Shown piece after piece: positions 44,536 through 53,233 of a stretch of DNA of 64,000 nt (its first letter is position 1; the number at the start of each line of letters is the position of its first letter). The stretch spans positions 744,001 through 808,000 of the forward strand of contig JACKQB010000002.1 of NCBI GenBank assembly GCA_024233115.1, in the 5' to 3' direction. Position numbers and translations under genes: made by a program. The notes under the pieces were generated by a model. The model was not told the origin of the DNA, searched no databases, and saw only the letters and a list, made by a program, of their open reading frames with translations. This DNA comes from Akkermansiaceae bacterium. GTDB lineage: Bacteria; Verrucomicrobiota; Verrucomicrobiia; Verrucomicrobiales; Akkermansiaceae.

Positions 44536-44955
44536 TCATTCAGACTTCCGGCTCCGGCCGATGGCAAAAGCCCTCAGCGCCATACCCGCTCCAGCGGCCA
44601 CCATACATAGGATCATCAGCAGATGGGTGGTCTTCATTTCCAAAACAAAGCGGATGCGACTCAGGATTTCGATGACTATCACCGCCAGTCCAAGCCCGGA
44701 TAGCCACCACGCCCACTTCTTGGAAGCGTCAAAAAACAACACGCCCACCCCGATGAGAAAGGGTACGAACACGATGCCCATCGAGCTTGTCTCCATCCCC
44801 TGCCGACCACGTCCGATCATACCGGACATCCAGCCATAATGACCTGAGTGGACCCTTACTGAGTCCAGAAACAAATACATCCCCAGTGCGATCAACACCA
44901 ATCCTCCCCCCATTAAAAATGAGCCAGTCCCTCCTTCAGTTCCACCCGGTTTCAT
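44536..44955 (-). CDS. Hypothetical four-helix membrane protein
   Basis: 139 aa from ATG 44955 (MKPGGTEGG). Hydrophobic segments occur at about 14-29 (LMGGGLVLIALGMYLFL), 62-76, 84-100 and 110-128 (HLLMILCMVAAGAGMAL). No family recognised. A longer start at 45027 would add 24 residues and reach the ftsB-like stop exactly, but lacks signal character. Same strand as ftsB-like. Confidence 0.55.
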   Translation of the reverse strand: MKPGGTEGGTGSFLMGGGLVLIALGMYLFLDSVRVHSGHYGWMSGMIGRGRQGMETSSMGIVFVPFLIGVGVLFFDASKKWAWWLSGLGLAVIVIEILSRIRFVLEMKTTHLLMILCMVAAGAGMALRAFAIGRSRKSE

Positions 44956-45027
44956 GATGCCAGTGTAGCTGAAAATCCCGAGTTTCAAACTCCAAATAGG
45001 CTCCGAAGGGAAAATCCCCCGCGCCAC

Positions 45028-45384
45028 CTACCGCTCAATCCGAAAGATATGCTCGCCGGGTTTGTAGTAATTCAACCGGTCACGGGCAATCAGCTCCAGA
45101 TACCTGGGGTCCTCCTCGATTGCACGCAACTCACGCTCCTTGGCATCCTTCCGTTCAACCACGGCAGCTTCCTGCGCCTTGACCTCCGCCAGATCCACTT
45201 GCATCCGGTTAAGTTTGCGGTATGGCTGCAATGCCGCCACCATAAAGGCCACACAGGCAGTCAACGCCAAGGCACACATCGCCAGCCGCACACTGGCATT
45301 CATCTGCTCAGTGCGTGCTTTCACCTTGTTGTAACCGCCGTGGCGGGAAGGCCTTTTGCTGCTGCTTCTACGGTTGCGAGCCAT
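45028..45384 (-). CDS. ftsB: Septum formation initiator FtsB/DivIC-like
   Basis: 118 aa divisome protein with the standard architecture: a basic cytoplasmic N-terminus (NRRSSSKRPSRHGGYNK), one membrane helix at about 33-52 (LAMCALALTACVAFMVAAL), then a coiled coil (KLNRMQVDLAEVKAQEAAVVERK) and a short conserved end (DRLNYYKPGEHIFRI) typical of the family. It would bridge FtsL and FtsQ at the septum. It is divergent from the gene at 45620 across 235 bases (45385-45619), which show no RNA gene or clear promoter motif. Confidence 0.82.
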   Translation of the reverse strand: MARNRRSSSKRPSRHGGYNKVKARTEQMNASVRLAMCALALTACVAFMVAALQPYRKLNRMQVDLAEVKAQEAAVVERKDAKERELRAIEEDPRYLELIARDRLNYYKPGEHIFRIER

Positions 45385-45619
45385 GTTGTGCTTGAGTGGT
45401 CAATCGGGCTATCCAACCAGATCCTACGCTTTTTATTAAGAAATCTAAAGTAAAAAATCGGCCCATCCAGCAATCTTTCGGTTATCCCCTTGTGCTGCCC
45501 TCGAATTTCACCTAGTGATAGGTCGTGGTGCCCTGCCACCGCGACTCCAGCTTATCGGGTTACCATCCCGTCACAAGCCATCAAACTACAACCGCAAACC
45601 ATAACCAAAGCATCACATC

Positions 45620-46006
45620 ATGAAAACCTTGATCCTCATCACAGCATTTGCGTGCCTATCAAGCATGACACCGGCCTTTGCCGACACCCTCAGGGAAACC
45701 TACATCGCCAAGCTCTCGACCAGAGACCATTTCAACAGCAAGGGACAGCGCCTCACCAACGCTGCCGCCATCATCCGCCAGGACCGTGCCAATTTCCACA
45801 AGTATGGGAAAAGGGACGCCGGTGATCAATCGGACAAGTTTTTTGCCAGCGCCAACAACCGGGCGCTTCTTGAAAAATTCATCAACCGCGGCAGGAGCAC
45901 GAAGTCGGCACTACAAAAAATCGTCAACGGAACCCCTAGCATTGTGGTGAAAATCTACCGCAACGATAGTGGCGACGACTATATCAATGTCACGGTGATC
46001 GATTGA
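45620..46006 (+). CDS. Hypothetical exported protein
   Basis: 128 aa with a clean signal peptide (MKTLILITAFACLSSMTPAFA). The mature part is basic and helical (AKLSTRDHFNSKGQRLTNAAAIIRQDRANFHKY) and ends in a short beta strand region (IVVKIYRNDSGDDYINVTVID). No family recognised. The amidase gene follows after 37 bases, suggesting co-transcription and a possible cell-wall role. Confidence 0.6.
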   Translation: MKTLILITAFACLSSMTPAFADTLRETYIAKLSTRDHFNSKGQRLTNAAAIIRQDRANFHKYGKRDAGDQSDKFFASANNRALLEKFINRGRSTKSALQKIVNGTPSIVVKIYRNDSGDDYINVTVID

Positions 46007-46043
46007 TCATTGCGTCTGCCCGACTTCAGGACACCTGGACACC

Positions 46044-46799
46044 ATGAAGGTTCTGTTAGCTTCCATTCTCGGAATTTTACTAGCCTCGGCAGTCGCCACC
46101 AACGCGCTTGCCGGGGATTTTACGGTCGTCATTGATGCCGGTCACGGAGGAAAAAAATACGTGGGCTCGCAACAGGCACGCACCCTGTCGTCCCCTAACA
46201 ACGCAACATCCCCCAGCGGCCTCAAAGAAAAAAACCTCACCCTGGAACTGGCGCTGGAGGTGGACAAGCAGGTCAGGGCACTGGCAAAAAAATACCCTGG
46301 CACCAGGCTCAACTGCATCCTGACACGGAAAACCGACGAGAACCTCGACTTCGCCACCCGCGCCTCGATCTGCACCAAGGCATCCCCCGCCCCGACCGCC
46401 ATTGTCAGCCTCCACTTCAATGCGTCTGACAAACACAACGCCCTGGGCAGCCTGTGCCTGGTCAACCACCCGGGACGCAATCCCAACTACCGCCGCGACC
46501 ACGCATTCGCCGACGGCTTGACCAAAGCCACATCATCTGCGGTCAAACAATTCATCCCCGCCTCATTTCCCCGCAAGCCGATGACCGACCAGCATCTCCA
46601 TGGCGGAGTGGGTTCAAATTTTTTCTATCAGCTCGCCCGGCACAAGCACCTCCAACACACCCTACGGTGTTTTCTGGAAGTGGAATTCATCGACCGCGCC
46701 GATATCGACAACGCCTTGCTCAAAAAACGCCAGAAGACCTTCCCCGTCATCGCGCGGGCCATCGCCGAGTATCTTTACCAGCATTGTCAGAAGCAATGA
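46044..46799 (+). CDS. N-acetylmuramoyl-L-alanine amidase (Amidase_3)
   Basis: Exported zinc amidase that cuts the amide between MurNAc and the stem peptide. 251 aa, signal peptide ending ALA (residue about 23). Zinc and catalytic residues are visible: His in VIDAGHGG, Glu in EKNLTLELAL, His in IVSLHFNASDKHNALG and Glu in CFLEVEFI near the C-terminus. It lacks the AMIN or LysM binding modules of AmiA-type enzymes, so its septal targeting is uncertain. Confidence 0.92.
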   Translation: MKVLLASILGILLASAVATNALAGDFTVVIDAGHGGKKYVGSQQARTLSSPNNATSPSGLKEKNLTLELALEVDKQVRALAKKYPGTRLNCILTRKTDENLDFATRASICTKASPAPTAIVSLHFNASDKHNALGSLCLVNHPGRNPNYRRDHAFADGLTKATSSAVKQFIPASFPRKPMTDQHLHGGVGSNFFYQLARHKHLQHTLRCFLEVEFIDRADIDNALLKKRQKTFPVIARAIAEYLYQHCQKQ

Positions 46800-46854
46800 T
46801 ATCATTGGGAATAACGATTCTGCCGTTTCCCTTTCTCCTGCTAGCCTTCAGGCA

Positions 46855-47232
46855 ATGACTGCGGTACTTTTCGCCCTTAAAGTGGGATGGCTTGGCATGC
46901 TGATGGGTGTCATCAGCGGTGCCATCATCGGGTTACAATTCCACAAAAAAGACTGGTTAGGCGGCTACTCCGCTCGACCCAGGCGGTTTGTAAGACTAGG
47001 GCACATCTCCTTTTTCGGTATCGGACTGCTCAATCTATTCTACGGCCTCAGCCTGCCCTCGATGGGGGTGTCATCCGTTGCCGCGATGTGGGGGGCTTAT
47101 TTGCTTCTTGGAGCTCTCGTCAGTATGCCCGCCTGCTGTTTCCTGACCGCTTGGAAAATGCCCTTCCGGCACCTCTTTCCTGTTCCCGTGCTCTGTGCTA
47201 GCGCGGGGATTCTCATCATTCTTACATCCTAA
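46855..47232 (+). CDS. Hypothetical four-helix membrane protein
   Basis: 125 aa from ATG 46855 (MTAVLFALKVG), which is preferred because earlier starts run through the amidase gene. Hydrophobic segments are at about 4-25, 46-64, 70-88 and 105-123. A positively charged loop sits between the first two (HKKDWLGGYSARPRRFVRLGH). No family recognised. It follows the amidase by 55 bases and precedes the radical SAM gene by 15 bases. Confidence 0.58.
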   Translation: MTAVLFALKVGWLGMLMGVISGAIIGLQFHKKDWLGGYSARPRRFVRLGHISFFGIGLLNLFYGLSLPSMGVSSVAAMWGAYLLLGALVSMPACCFLTAWKMPFRHLFPVPVLCASAGILIILTS

Positions 47233-47247
47233 CAATCCTCCCATTTC

Positions 47248-48591
47248 ATGAAAATCGGATTCATCGCCATCAGTGGCTTGAGAGTGGTCGACAGCGCGCT
47301 GCTTGAACTCGGGTTAAGTTTCCCGGGCCTGGCAGGTCGTGCCCGTGAAATTGAAGCGCTTCCCTCACTGGGTTTACTAACCCTCGCGGGCATGACTCCG
47401 GCACACATCGCTACCGAATACCTCGAGCTAAGGGATGTCGACCTCGACTACCTGCCGAGGGACTTTGATGCGGTCGCCATCTCCACACTCACCGCCACCA
47501 GCAAGGAAGCCTACAGGCTGGCAGCCCGTTTCAAACGGGAAAACATCCCCGTCATTTTAGGTGGTCTGCACGCCACCCTGGCACCGGAGGAAGCGGCCCG
47601 TCATGTCGACTGCCTGGTAATCGGCGAAGGGGAATCCGTCTGGCCTGAGATCGTCCGCGACCTGGAAGCCGGCAAACTCAAAAGCTGTTATGACGCCAAA
47701 GCCCGTGGCCCGTTTGACTTCGATCACGCCCCCATGCCACGCTTCGATTTGCTCCAGCCCGACCGCTACCCAAGGTTCACCATACAAACCCAGCGTGGCT
47801 GTCCCTTATCCTGTGAGTTCTGTGCGGCTTCGATGCGACTCTCCCCCGTGTTCCGCACCAAACCGGTGGATAAAATCATCGCCGAGGTCCGGCGCATCAA
47901 GGAGCTCTTCCAGCACCCGTTCATCGAGCTTGCCGATGACAACACCTTTTCCGACAAGCGCCATAGCAAACACCTGATGCGAGCCCTCGAAAAGGAGAAC
48001 ATCAACTGGTTTACCGAATCTGACGTCTCCCTGGCCGATGATGAAGACCTGGTCAGGATGGTTCGGGACGCCGGGTGCCGGCAGATTCTGATAGGTTTTG
48101 AAAGCCCGCAATTCAAAACCATGGATGGTGTGGAAACCCAATCCAATTGGAAGGCCCGAAGGACGGAACGTTATCTTGAAGCCGTGGAAACCATCCAGAA
48201 ACACGGCATCGCGGTGAATGGTTGTTTTATTCTCGGCATGGACGGAGATGGTGTGGATTCCTTTGACCAGGTGTTCCAGTTTGTCAACGACAGCGGCCTT
48301 CACGACGTCCAGATCACCTATCTGACCCCATTCCCCGGCACACCCCTCTACCAAAGGCTGAGCGAAGAAGGTCGTATCCTGGTCCAGGGCGCCTCGGAAC
48401 GCTGCACGCTGTTTGATATTAATTTCCAGCCTGACAACATGTCTGTTAGTGAGCTGCGGGACGGATACACCCGGTTAATGACCCGCCTCTACAACGACGC
48501 ATTCATCGACATCCGCAGGAAAAAATTCCTAGGACATCTTCGCCAACGCATCAAACACCAGCGGACGGACAAACAGATGTTGACAGGCTAG
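47248..48591 (+). CDS. B12-binding radical SAM protein
   Basis: 447 aa. An N-terminal cobalamin-binding-like Rossmann domain (about 1-135; VILGGLHATLAPEEA, VIGEGESVWPEI) precedes the radical SAM core with the cluster motif CPLSCEFC (about 190-197), then FIELADDNTF and a C-terminal extension. The layout is that of B12-dependent methylases or related lipid or tailoring enzymes. Substrate cannot be read. It is the fourth gene in a plus-strand run from 45620. Not recognised as one of the hopanoid (Hpn) enzymes with certainty. Confidence 0.82.
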   Translation: MKIGFIAISGLRVVDSALLELGLSFPGLAGRAREIEALPSLGLLTLAGMTPAHIATEYLELRDVDLDYLPRDFDAVAISTLTATSKEAYRLAARFKRENIPVILGGLHATLAPEEAARHVDCLVIGEGESVWPEIVRDLEAGKLKSCYDAKARGPFDFDHAPMPRFDLLQPDRYPRFTIQTQRGCPLSCEFCAASMRLSPVFRTKPVDKIIAEVRRIKELFQHPFIELADDNTFSDKRHSKHLMRALEKENINWFTESDVSLADDEDLVRMVRDAGCRQILIGFESPQFKTMDGVETQSNWKARRTERYLEAVETIQKHGIAVNGCFILGMDGDGVDSFDQVFQFVNDSGLHDVQITYLTPFPGTPLYQRLSEEGRILVQGASERCTLFDINFQPDNMSVSELRDGYTRLMTRLYNDAFIDIRRKKFLGHLRQRIKHQRTDKQMLTG

Positions 48592-48643
48592 ACCACGGTG
48601 CAAAACCTGTTCACTGACAACGGTTCCAGATCATCCTCCAACC

Positions 48644-49711
48644 ATGCACCCGAAAGATATTTTTCTTTACCTCATCGGCAATCGCGCAGCGATCGAAAGG
48701 ATCGCGGGAAGTTGGTGGTCACTACTGATCGGGGCCATCCTTGTGGTCACCAGTGGGATTGCCAGAAACTATGATCACCTCGATTTGCTCAGAAATCCGG
48801 AATGGCTCTATGGCCCGTTCCTTGCCTCGTTGTGCACTTCCCTGATCGTCTTTATATCGGTCAAAAGCCTGCTCAGGCTTTACGGCCCGCAGGTAAAGGT
48901 CAAAAGACGACAATACTTCTCATTCCTTTGTCTCTACTGGATGACCGCACCCTGCGCTTGGCTTTACGGCATCCCAGTTGAGTCCTGCACGGATCTGGTT
49001 ACGGCGACCCGGTGGAATATCGCCTTCCTTGCCATTGTATCCGTTTGGCGCGTCGCGCTGATCACGAGGTCTCTCTCCGTGGTCACCCACGCGAGCCATG
49101 CCCTCTGCCTTTTGGCCGTGCTGATACCGTCAGCGATCATCATGTGTATCGGCAGTTTTTTCAAAGGCCTTTCTCTTGTCGGTATCATGGGCGGAGTGAG
49201 ACTTCCACCACACACAGAATTGCTCAGGGAAGCGACTAGTTTCACGATGGTCGCGTCGTTCTGGTTAGCGGTCGTCGCCATTATTATCGCCTTGACCGGT
49301 TCATCGAAGTTCCGCCGGGCCTCCGCCCCGCTGCCCTGGCGCACCGAAAAACCACCCGGACGGTGTATTCTAACATCCGCCATGCTACTCGCCATGGGTG
49401 CTGGCATCAGTATTCCCACACAGCAACAGGTGCAGCGAAACCACCGCCTCACACAACTGATCAAGGATGCGCGTTACACGGAAGCCATCCAATACGCCTC
49501 CCAATTCAACCAAGGTGACTTTTCAACCATCCACTACCTGCCGCCCGATCCCTATTTACCTTTTCCCCATGGAAACAGAAACGCTTACCGAAACCTGCTT
49601 GCCAACCTGCGCGGCTCGGAACCAGCGTGGCTGATAGACACGTGGACTGCACAATATGCCGAAACCCTGCTACACGCGGAGTTCGGTGTCCACGAACAGG
49701 ACCCCTGTTAG
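48644..49711 (+). CDS. Hypothetical multi-pass membrane protein with likely frameshifted C-terminus
   Basis: 355 aa as read. About six membrane helices (for example LLIGAILVVTSGI, GPFLASLCTSLIVFISV, LCLLAVLIPSAIIMCIGSF, MVASFWLAVVAIIIAL) and a soluble tail from about residue 265. The frame ends HEQDPC at 49711, but the -1 frame continues directly with good protein-like sequence LLVISNPRLLEIIENKADAK and on to a stop at 49854. The switch falls at CCCC (49702-49705), where one extra C would restore a 402-residue protein. This is either a real mutation or a homopolymer sequencing error. No family recognised. Confidence 0.6.
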   Translation: MHPKDIFLYLIGNRAAIERIAGSWWSLLIGAILVVTSGIARNYDHLDLLRNPEWLYGPFLASLCTSLIVFISVKSLLRLYGPQVKVKRRQYFSFLCLYWMTAPCAWLYGIPVESCTDLVTATRWNIAFLAIVSVWRVALITRSLSVVTHASHALCLLAVLIPSAIIMCIGSFFKGLSLVGIMGGVRLPPHTELLREATSFTMVASFWLAVVAIIIALTGSSKFRRASAPLPWRTEKPPGRCILTSAMLLAMGAGISIPTQQQVQRNHRLTQLIKDARYTEAIQYASQFNQGDFSTIHYLPPDPYLPFPHGNRNAYRNLLANLRGSEPAWLIDTWTAQYAETLLHAEFGVHEQDPC

Positions 49712-49789
49712 TAATCAGCAACCCCAGGCTGCTTGAGATCATCGAAAACAAAGCCGATGCCAAAGAAAACAGCCGACTGCTCGAACTCC

Positions 49790-50290
49790 TCAGCGATGTT
49801 CGTTCCGGGCAAAACTCTCCGCCACAGAAGGACGGCTCAACACCAAAAAGGTAAACACTCCCAGCACCGTGCCGAGCGGCATGTTGAGACAGTTGATACC
49901 CGCCACGACCATACAGAGCATCTTGGACTGCCTGCGGGCGAGTTTTTTGGCCACGACAAATTCAAGCACAGCCATGGTGATCACAAGAGCCGTGCCGATC
50001 AGCCCGATGGTTAGAAACATCCCTCCCATCATCCGCAATTCCGAAGCCGCGTGGGCTGAGCTGCTAGCTCCTCCCGGGAAATTCCCCGACAGCATCATAC
50101 TTCCCATGATCACATACAAGGCCGTGGCGAAGGCACCAAGAACGGACAATCCCGCCATCACATAATAACAGATCGAAAGAATCTTAAGGTGCTCAGTATC
50201 CTGGTTCACCACCGTCTGGTGCTGCGGCGGCAGGCCCGGGGGCGGCTGGGGTGGCAGGTTGGACGGCTGCGGCATCGAGGATGTTTCCAT
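49790..50290 (-). CDS. Hypothetical small membrane protein
   Basis: 166 aa. A Pro/Gln-rich cytoplasmic N-terminus (MPQPSNLPPQPPPGLPPQH) precedes four hydrophobic helices (LSICYYVMAGLSVLGAFATALYVI; GMFLTIGLIGTALVITMAVLEF; MLCMVVAGINCLNMPLGTVLGVFTFLVL). No family recognised. It is convergent with the gene at 48644; if that gene is extended to 49854 they overlap by 65 bases. Confidence 0.6.
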   Translation of the reverse strand: METSSMPQPSNLPPQPPPGLPPQHQTVVNQDTEHLKILSICYYVMAGLSVLGAFATALYVIMGSMMLSGNFPGGASSSAHAASELRMMGGMFLTIGLIGTALVITMAVLEFVVAKKLARRQSKMLCMVVAGINCLNMPLGTVLGVFTFLVLSRPSVAESFARNEHR

Positions 50291-50466
50291 GGGGGGAGCT
50301 TAACCCAATCCTGCCGGGATTGAAAGCTGTGATTATTCTGCCATGAACCGACTTCTACCTTGCGCCACCGAGCTTCTTGCTTCTAATGTCCTCTCTAGTC
50401 TCCCCTGCCCGCTGCACCGCACAGCGGAAAAAGGCCGACCACCACTTTCCCAAACTCCTTTTTCCT

Positions 50467-51540
50467 ATGTCACCCGACTCCATTTTTCCCGCCGCGAATC
50501 CATTGACCGCGAAACTTTACCAAACCCTGAAACGCCATCCCAAGCGGATCGTTTTTGCAGACGGCGAGGATATCCGGGTCATTCGTGTCGCCGCGCGTAT
50601 GGTCGCCATGGAAATCGGCGTGCCTATTTTGCTCGGCAACAAGGAGAAAATCCGTCGGATGGCCAAAGACGAAGGTATCCTGATGACCTTTGTCAGTGTG
50701 GTCGAACCCGCCAAATCCTGCGAACTGGATCTGTTTTGCTCCCGGTTGCAAAAGGTGGGCCGCTACCAGGGACGTGACATCGCCAACCCGAGGGAACTGA
50801 TGGCGCGCGCCCATAACTTTGCCGCCATGATGGTGCAGTATGGTCACGCCGATGGTATGATCGCGGGCAATGCCTCGTCTCCGGCGACTGTCTTCCGGGC
50901 CGCCATGACCCTCATCAAACCCCTCAAGGAAGTGCCCAAGGTCTTTGGCGCCACCATCATGGTTGCCGCGCATCTGGATAATTTCGGTCGTGACGGCATT
51001 CTTTTCATGGCCGACTGCGGTGTCATCCCCGAACCCGATGTCGACCAACTGGCATCGATCGCCGTGGAAACAGGCAAGCTCGCCCGCCGCTTCCTCGGCC
51101 GGACGCCCCGTGTAGCGATGTTGAGCCACTCGACCAAAGGCAGCGCCAATACCTTGTCTGCCAAAAAAATGGCAGCGGCCTCCGTCCTTGCCCGCAAACA
51201 GGCCAGGGACGGCTACCTCGACATCGACATCAGCGGCGAGCTACAGGCCGATGTCGCCCTGGATGCGGCCGCCGCCGAGGTAAAACGCCCCGGTCACGAA
51301 TCGCGCCCAGCCGCTGACGTTCTGGTTTTCCCGAACCTCGATGCCGGGCATATTTCCCTGAAACTCCTGCAACACGTAGGTGGAGCCCAGAGTTATGGCC
51401 AGCTGATCATGGGGCTGGCACGACCAACCGCCCAGGTGCCCCTCACCGTGTCCGAGGAAACCCTGTTAGGAACCGCAGCCATCGTAGGAACCGAGGCGAT
51501 CAAGTTCCACGACCTCTATTTGGACGCCCAGAAGAAATAG
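50467..51540 (+). CDS. pta: Phosphate acetyltransferase
   Basis: Interconverts acetyl-CoA and acetyl phosphate in the cytoplasm. 357 aa with the short PTA/PTB domain only, no DRTGG domain. Landmarks: RIVFADGEDIRVIRAA-like start, ADGMIAGN, FMADCGVIPEPD, ARRFLGRTPRVAMLSHSTKGSA, and the C-terminal LLQHVGGAQSYGQLIMGL...TVSEETLLGTAA. ATG 50467 (MSPDSIFP) is chosen; the upstream in-frame ATG at 50377 begins non-coding-looking sequence. A phosphate butyryltransferase is possible but less likely. No ackA is adjacent in this window. Confidence 0.92.
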   Translation: MSPDSIFPAANPLTAKLYQTLKRHPKRIVFADGEDIRVIRVAARMVAMEIGVPILLGNKEKIRRMAKDEGILMTFVSVVEPAKSCELDLFCSRLQKVGRYQGRDIANPRELMARAHNFAAMMVQYGHADGMIAGNASSPATVFRAAMTLIKPLKEVPKVFGATIMVAAHLDNFGRDGILFMADCGVIPEPDVDQLASIAVETGKLARRFLGRTPRVAMLSHSTKGSANTLSAKKMAAASVLARKQARDGYLDIDISGELQADVALDAAAAEVKRPGHESRPAADVLVFPNLDAGHISLKLLQHVGGAQSYGQLIMGLARPTAQVPLTVSEETLLGTAAIVGTEAIKFHDLYLDAQKK

Positions 51541-51958
51541 CCGGTGACGAAGGCACCCGGCGTATAGACACACTGTGTTTGGCTTACATACGCCACTCGT
51601 CGGTCGTGATTCCATCAGGATAATCCTGCATTGGGAGGCAAAGCTGAAGTTTGTTTCACATTTCCTGATTTTCTCCCCCCTGCCAGAAGTTGATTTTTTT
51701 GCAACTGAATGGCGACCCCGGCCTCACGCTTCAGCTGGGAACTAACCGCAAGCTATGCACTCAGTCCAACAGTTAGGTGAGGTGTTATTCGGATGGAATT
51801 AATTGATATTAATTTAAATATTCAAGGTTTGCTGACCATCAAGGGTACACATCGCCTTGCTTAAAGCGTGTTTTTTATAATAAATTAACCTGTCTGCGCA
51901 GGTGGCGATAATATTTCGCCAATCATGCATGGATATAACCCAACTACCCTCCAATTAC
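51541..51958. promoter_or_regulatory. 418-base intergenic region with promoter and two small hairpins before the PEP-CTERM gene
   Basis: It holds no gene I can support. A perfect TATAAT lies at 51876-51881, but no well-spaced -35 precedes it. Downstream are two compact stem-loops, ACCTG-tctgcg-CAGGT (51888-51903) and GGCGA-taatatt-TCGCC (51904-51920), back to back and ending 38 bases before the ATG. They could form a structured 5' leader of the PEP-CTERM mRNA. No clear terminator for pta was found. Confidence 0.4.
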
Positions 51959-52486
51959 ATGAAATTAAAAACACTAATCATTGCTGCGATTTCACTGGGT
52001 GCCACGGCTTTGTCCCAGGCATTCACCCTTGATTTCAACGCTCTCGTCAGTGCCAACGTCGTTGCATTAGGCGATACGGTAACCTCGGGCACTCCCCTCA
52101 CGGTGAATGTCGCCGGTTACGGCGATGTGCGTTTTGAGGTCGGCGGAACTGATGTTGTTGAAGTAGGTAACTCCTACGCAAACGACAGCGGAACGGTCAA
52201 AACCTCCCTCGAAATGGACCCTGGTGACACCGTTCTGGTCACTTTCCTAGGACCTGATGCACTGAACGTCGATTTTGACATCGTCGGTTTGACTCCAGGC
52301 GAGGAAGTCGTCCAGATCACCCAACACGCCATCCGCACTTTTGAGTTCCAGGTCAATACGATCGGCAACCCAGGTAGCGACGGAGCAGGTATCGCAGCTA
52401 TCAGCTGGACGTCCGTCCCTGAGCCAAGCAGCGCCATCCTCGGCATGCTCGGTGCAGGCGCACTCGTCCTTAGACGCCGCCGATAA
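51959..52486 (+). CDS. PEP-CTERM anchored surface protein
   Basis: 175 aa. Signal peptide (about 1-20, LSQAF) and a mature beta-rich domain. The C-terminal sorting tail is VPEPSSAILGMLGAGALVLRRRR: the VPEP motif, a hydrophobic stretch and a basic end, recognised by exosortase. Surface anchoring or release is the expected outcome. The ATG at 51959 starts the signal peptide; the in-frame ATG at 51902 would add 19 residues before it. Codon use and GC match the neighbours. Followed by a strong terminator. Confidence 0.92.
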   Translation: MKLKTLIIAAISLGATALSQAFTLDFNALVSANVVALGDTVTSGTPLTVNVAGYGDVRFEVGGTDVVEVGNSYANDSGTVKTSLEMDPGDTVLVTFLGPDALNVDFDIVGLTPGEEVVQITQHAIRTFEFQVNTIGNPGSDGAGIAAISWTSVPEPSSAILGMLGAGALVLRRRR

Positions 52487-52538
52487 GCCCAATCCCGACC
52501 AAATCACAGGCCACCCTTGCCGTGTTTGGTTGTGACCC

Positions 52539-52579
52539 AAAAAATCCCGTTGGCACCTAATCGACCAATGGGATTTTTT
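52539..52579 (+). terminator. Strong Rho-independent terminator (possibly bidirectional)
   Basis: A 15-bp stem AAAAAATCCCGTTGG/CCAATGGGATTTTTT with one G-T wobble and an 11-nt loop, with poly-T on the plus strand and poly-A on the other side. Confidence 0.9.
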
Positions 52580-52660
52580 GTGCGCGCACGGCTCATTGAA
52601 TGGCCTGTTCCAACTATTTTTTTCTTTTAGAATGAGGTGATAGCAGTCAGCCTGCCGCTT

Positions 52661-53182
52661 ATGAAACACTTGATCCTACTCGCCCTGCTCATCATCCCTG
52701 CATCGGTCGCCACCAGTTGGGCGAGCGGGAAAAAAACACCACCCGCCTCCATTTCCTTCCACATGGAAGGCTCTGCCGCCGAGGCTCCCAAGTTTGCGCG
52801 CAAGGTGAAGACCCTGGCTGGTGAGAAATACTTCCGCAAAGTCCCTGAGATCAGCACCAAGGATATTGTTGCATTCAGCCCGTTTCCTGCCGATGACAAC
52901 CTCACCTACGGGATTGTTTTCAAACTCAACACACAGGCAACCCGCCGACTGAACACGACGACCACCATGAACCAGGGTAAACTGCTCCTCGCCCTGGTCA
53001 ACGGCCAGGCTCTCGGTGTGGTTCGGATCGATAAGCCTGTCAACGATGGTATCCTCGTCATCTGGAGCGGCATCAACCAGAAAGAAATCAAACTCTACGA
53101 CAGGGTGGCGCCACGCATTGGAGAGGACACCAAAAAATGGAAACAACGCCTCAAGGAGATGAAAAAAAGGGAGAAAAAGTAA
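52661..53182 (+). CDS. Hypothetical exported protein
   Basis: 173 aa with a signal peptide (MKHLILLALLIIPASVATSWA). The mature part is beta-rich and contains FHMEGSAAEAPKFARKV and VFKLNTQATRRLNTTTTMNQG, ending in a very Lys-rich tail (KQRLKEMKKREKK). No family recognised. ATG 52661 is chosen for the signal peptide. It lies between the terminator at 52539 and the M23 gene, 51 bases upstream of the latter. Confidence 0.6.
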   Translation: MKHLILLALLIIPASVATSWASGKKTPPASISFHMEGSAAEAPKFARKVKTLAGEKYFRKVPEISTKDIVAFSPFPADDNLTYGIVFKLNTQATRRLNTTTTMNQGKLLLALVNGQALGVVRIDKPVNDGILVIWSGINQKEIKLYDRVAPRIGEDTKKWKQRLKEMKKREKK

Positions 53183-53233
53183 CCACTCTGAATTTGTCCT
53201 GAGTCACCCGGTCTTTCCTTCAAGAGATATTCC

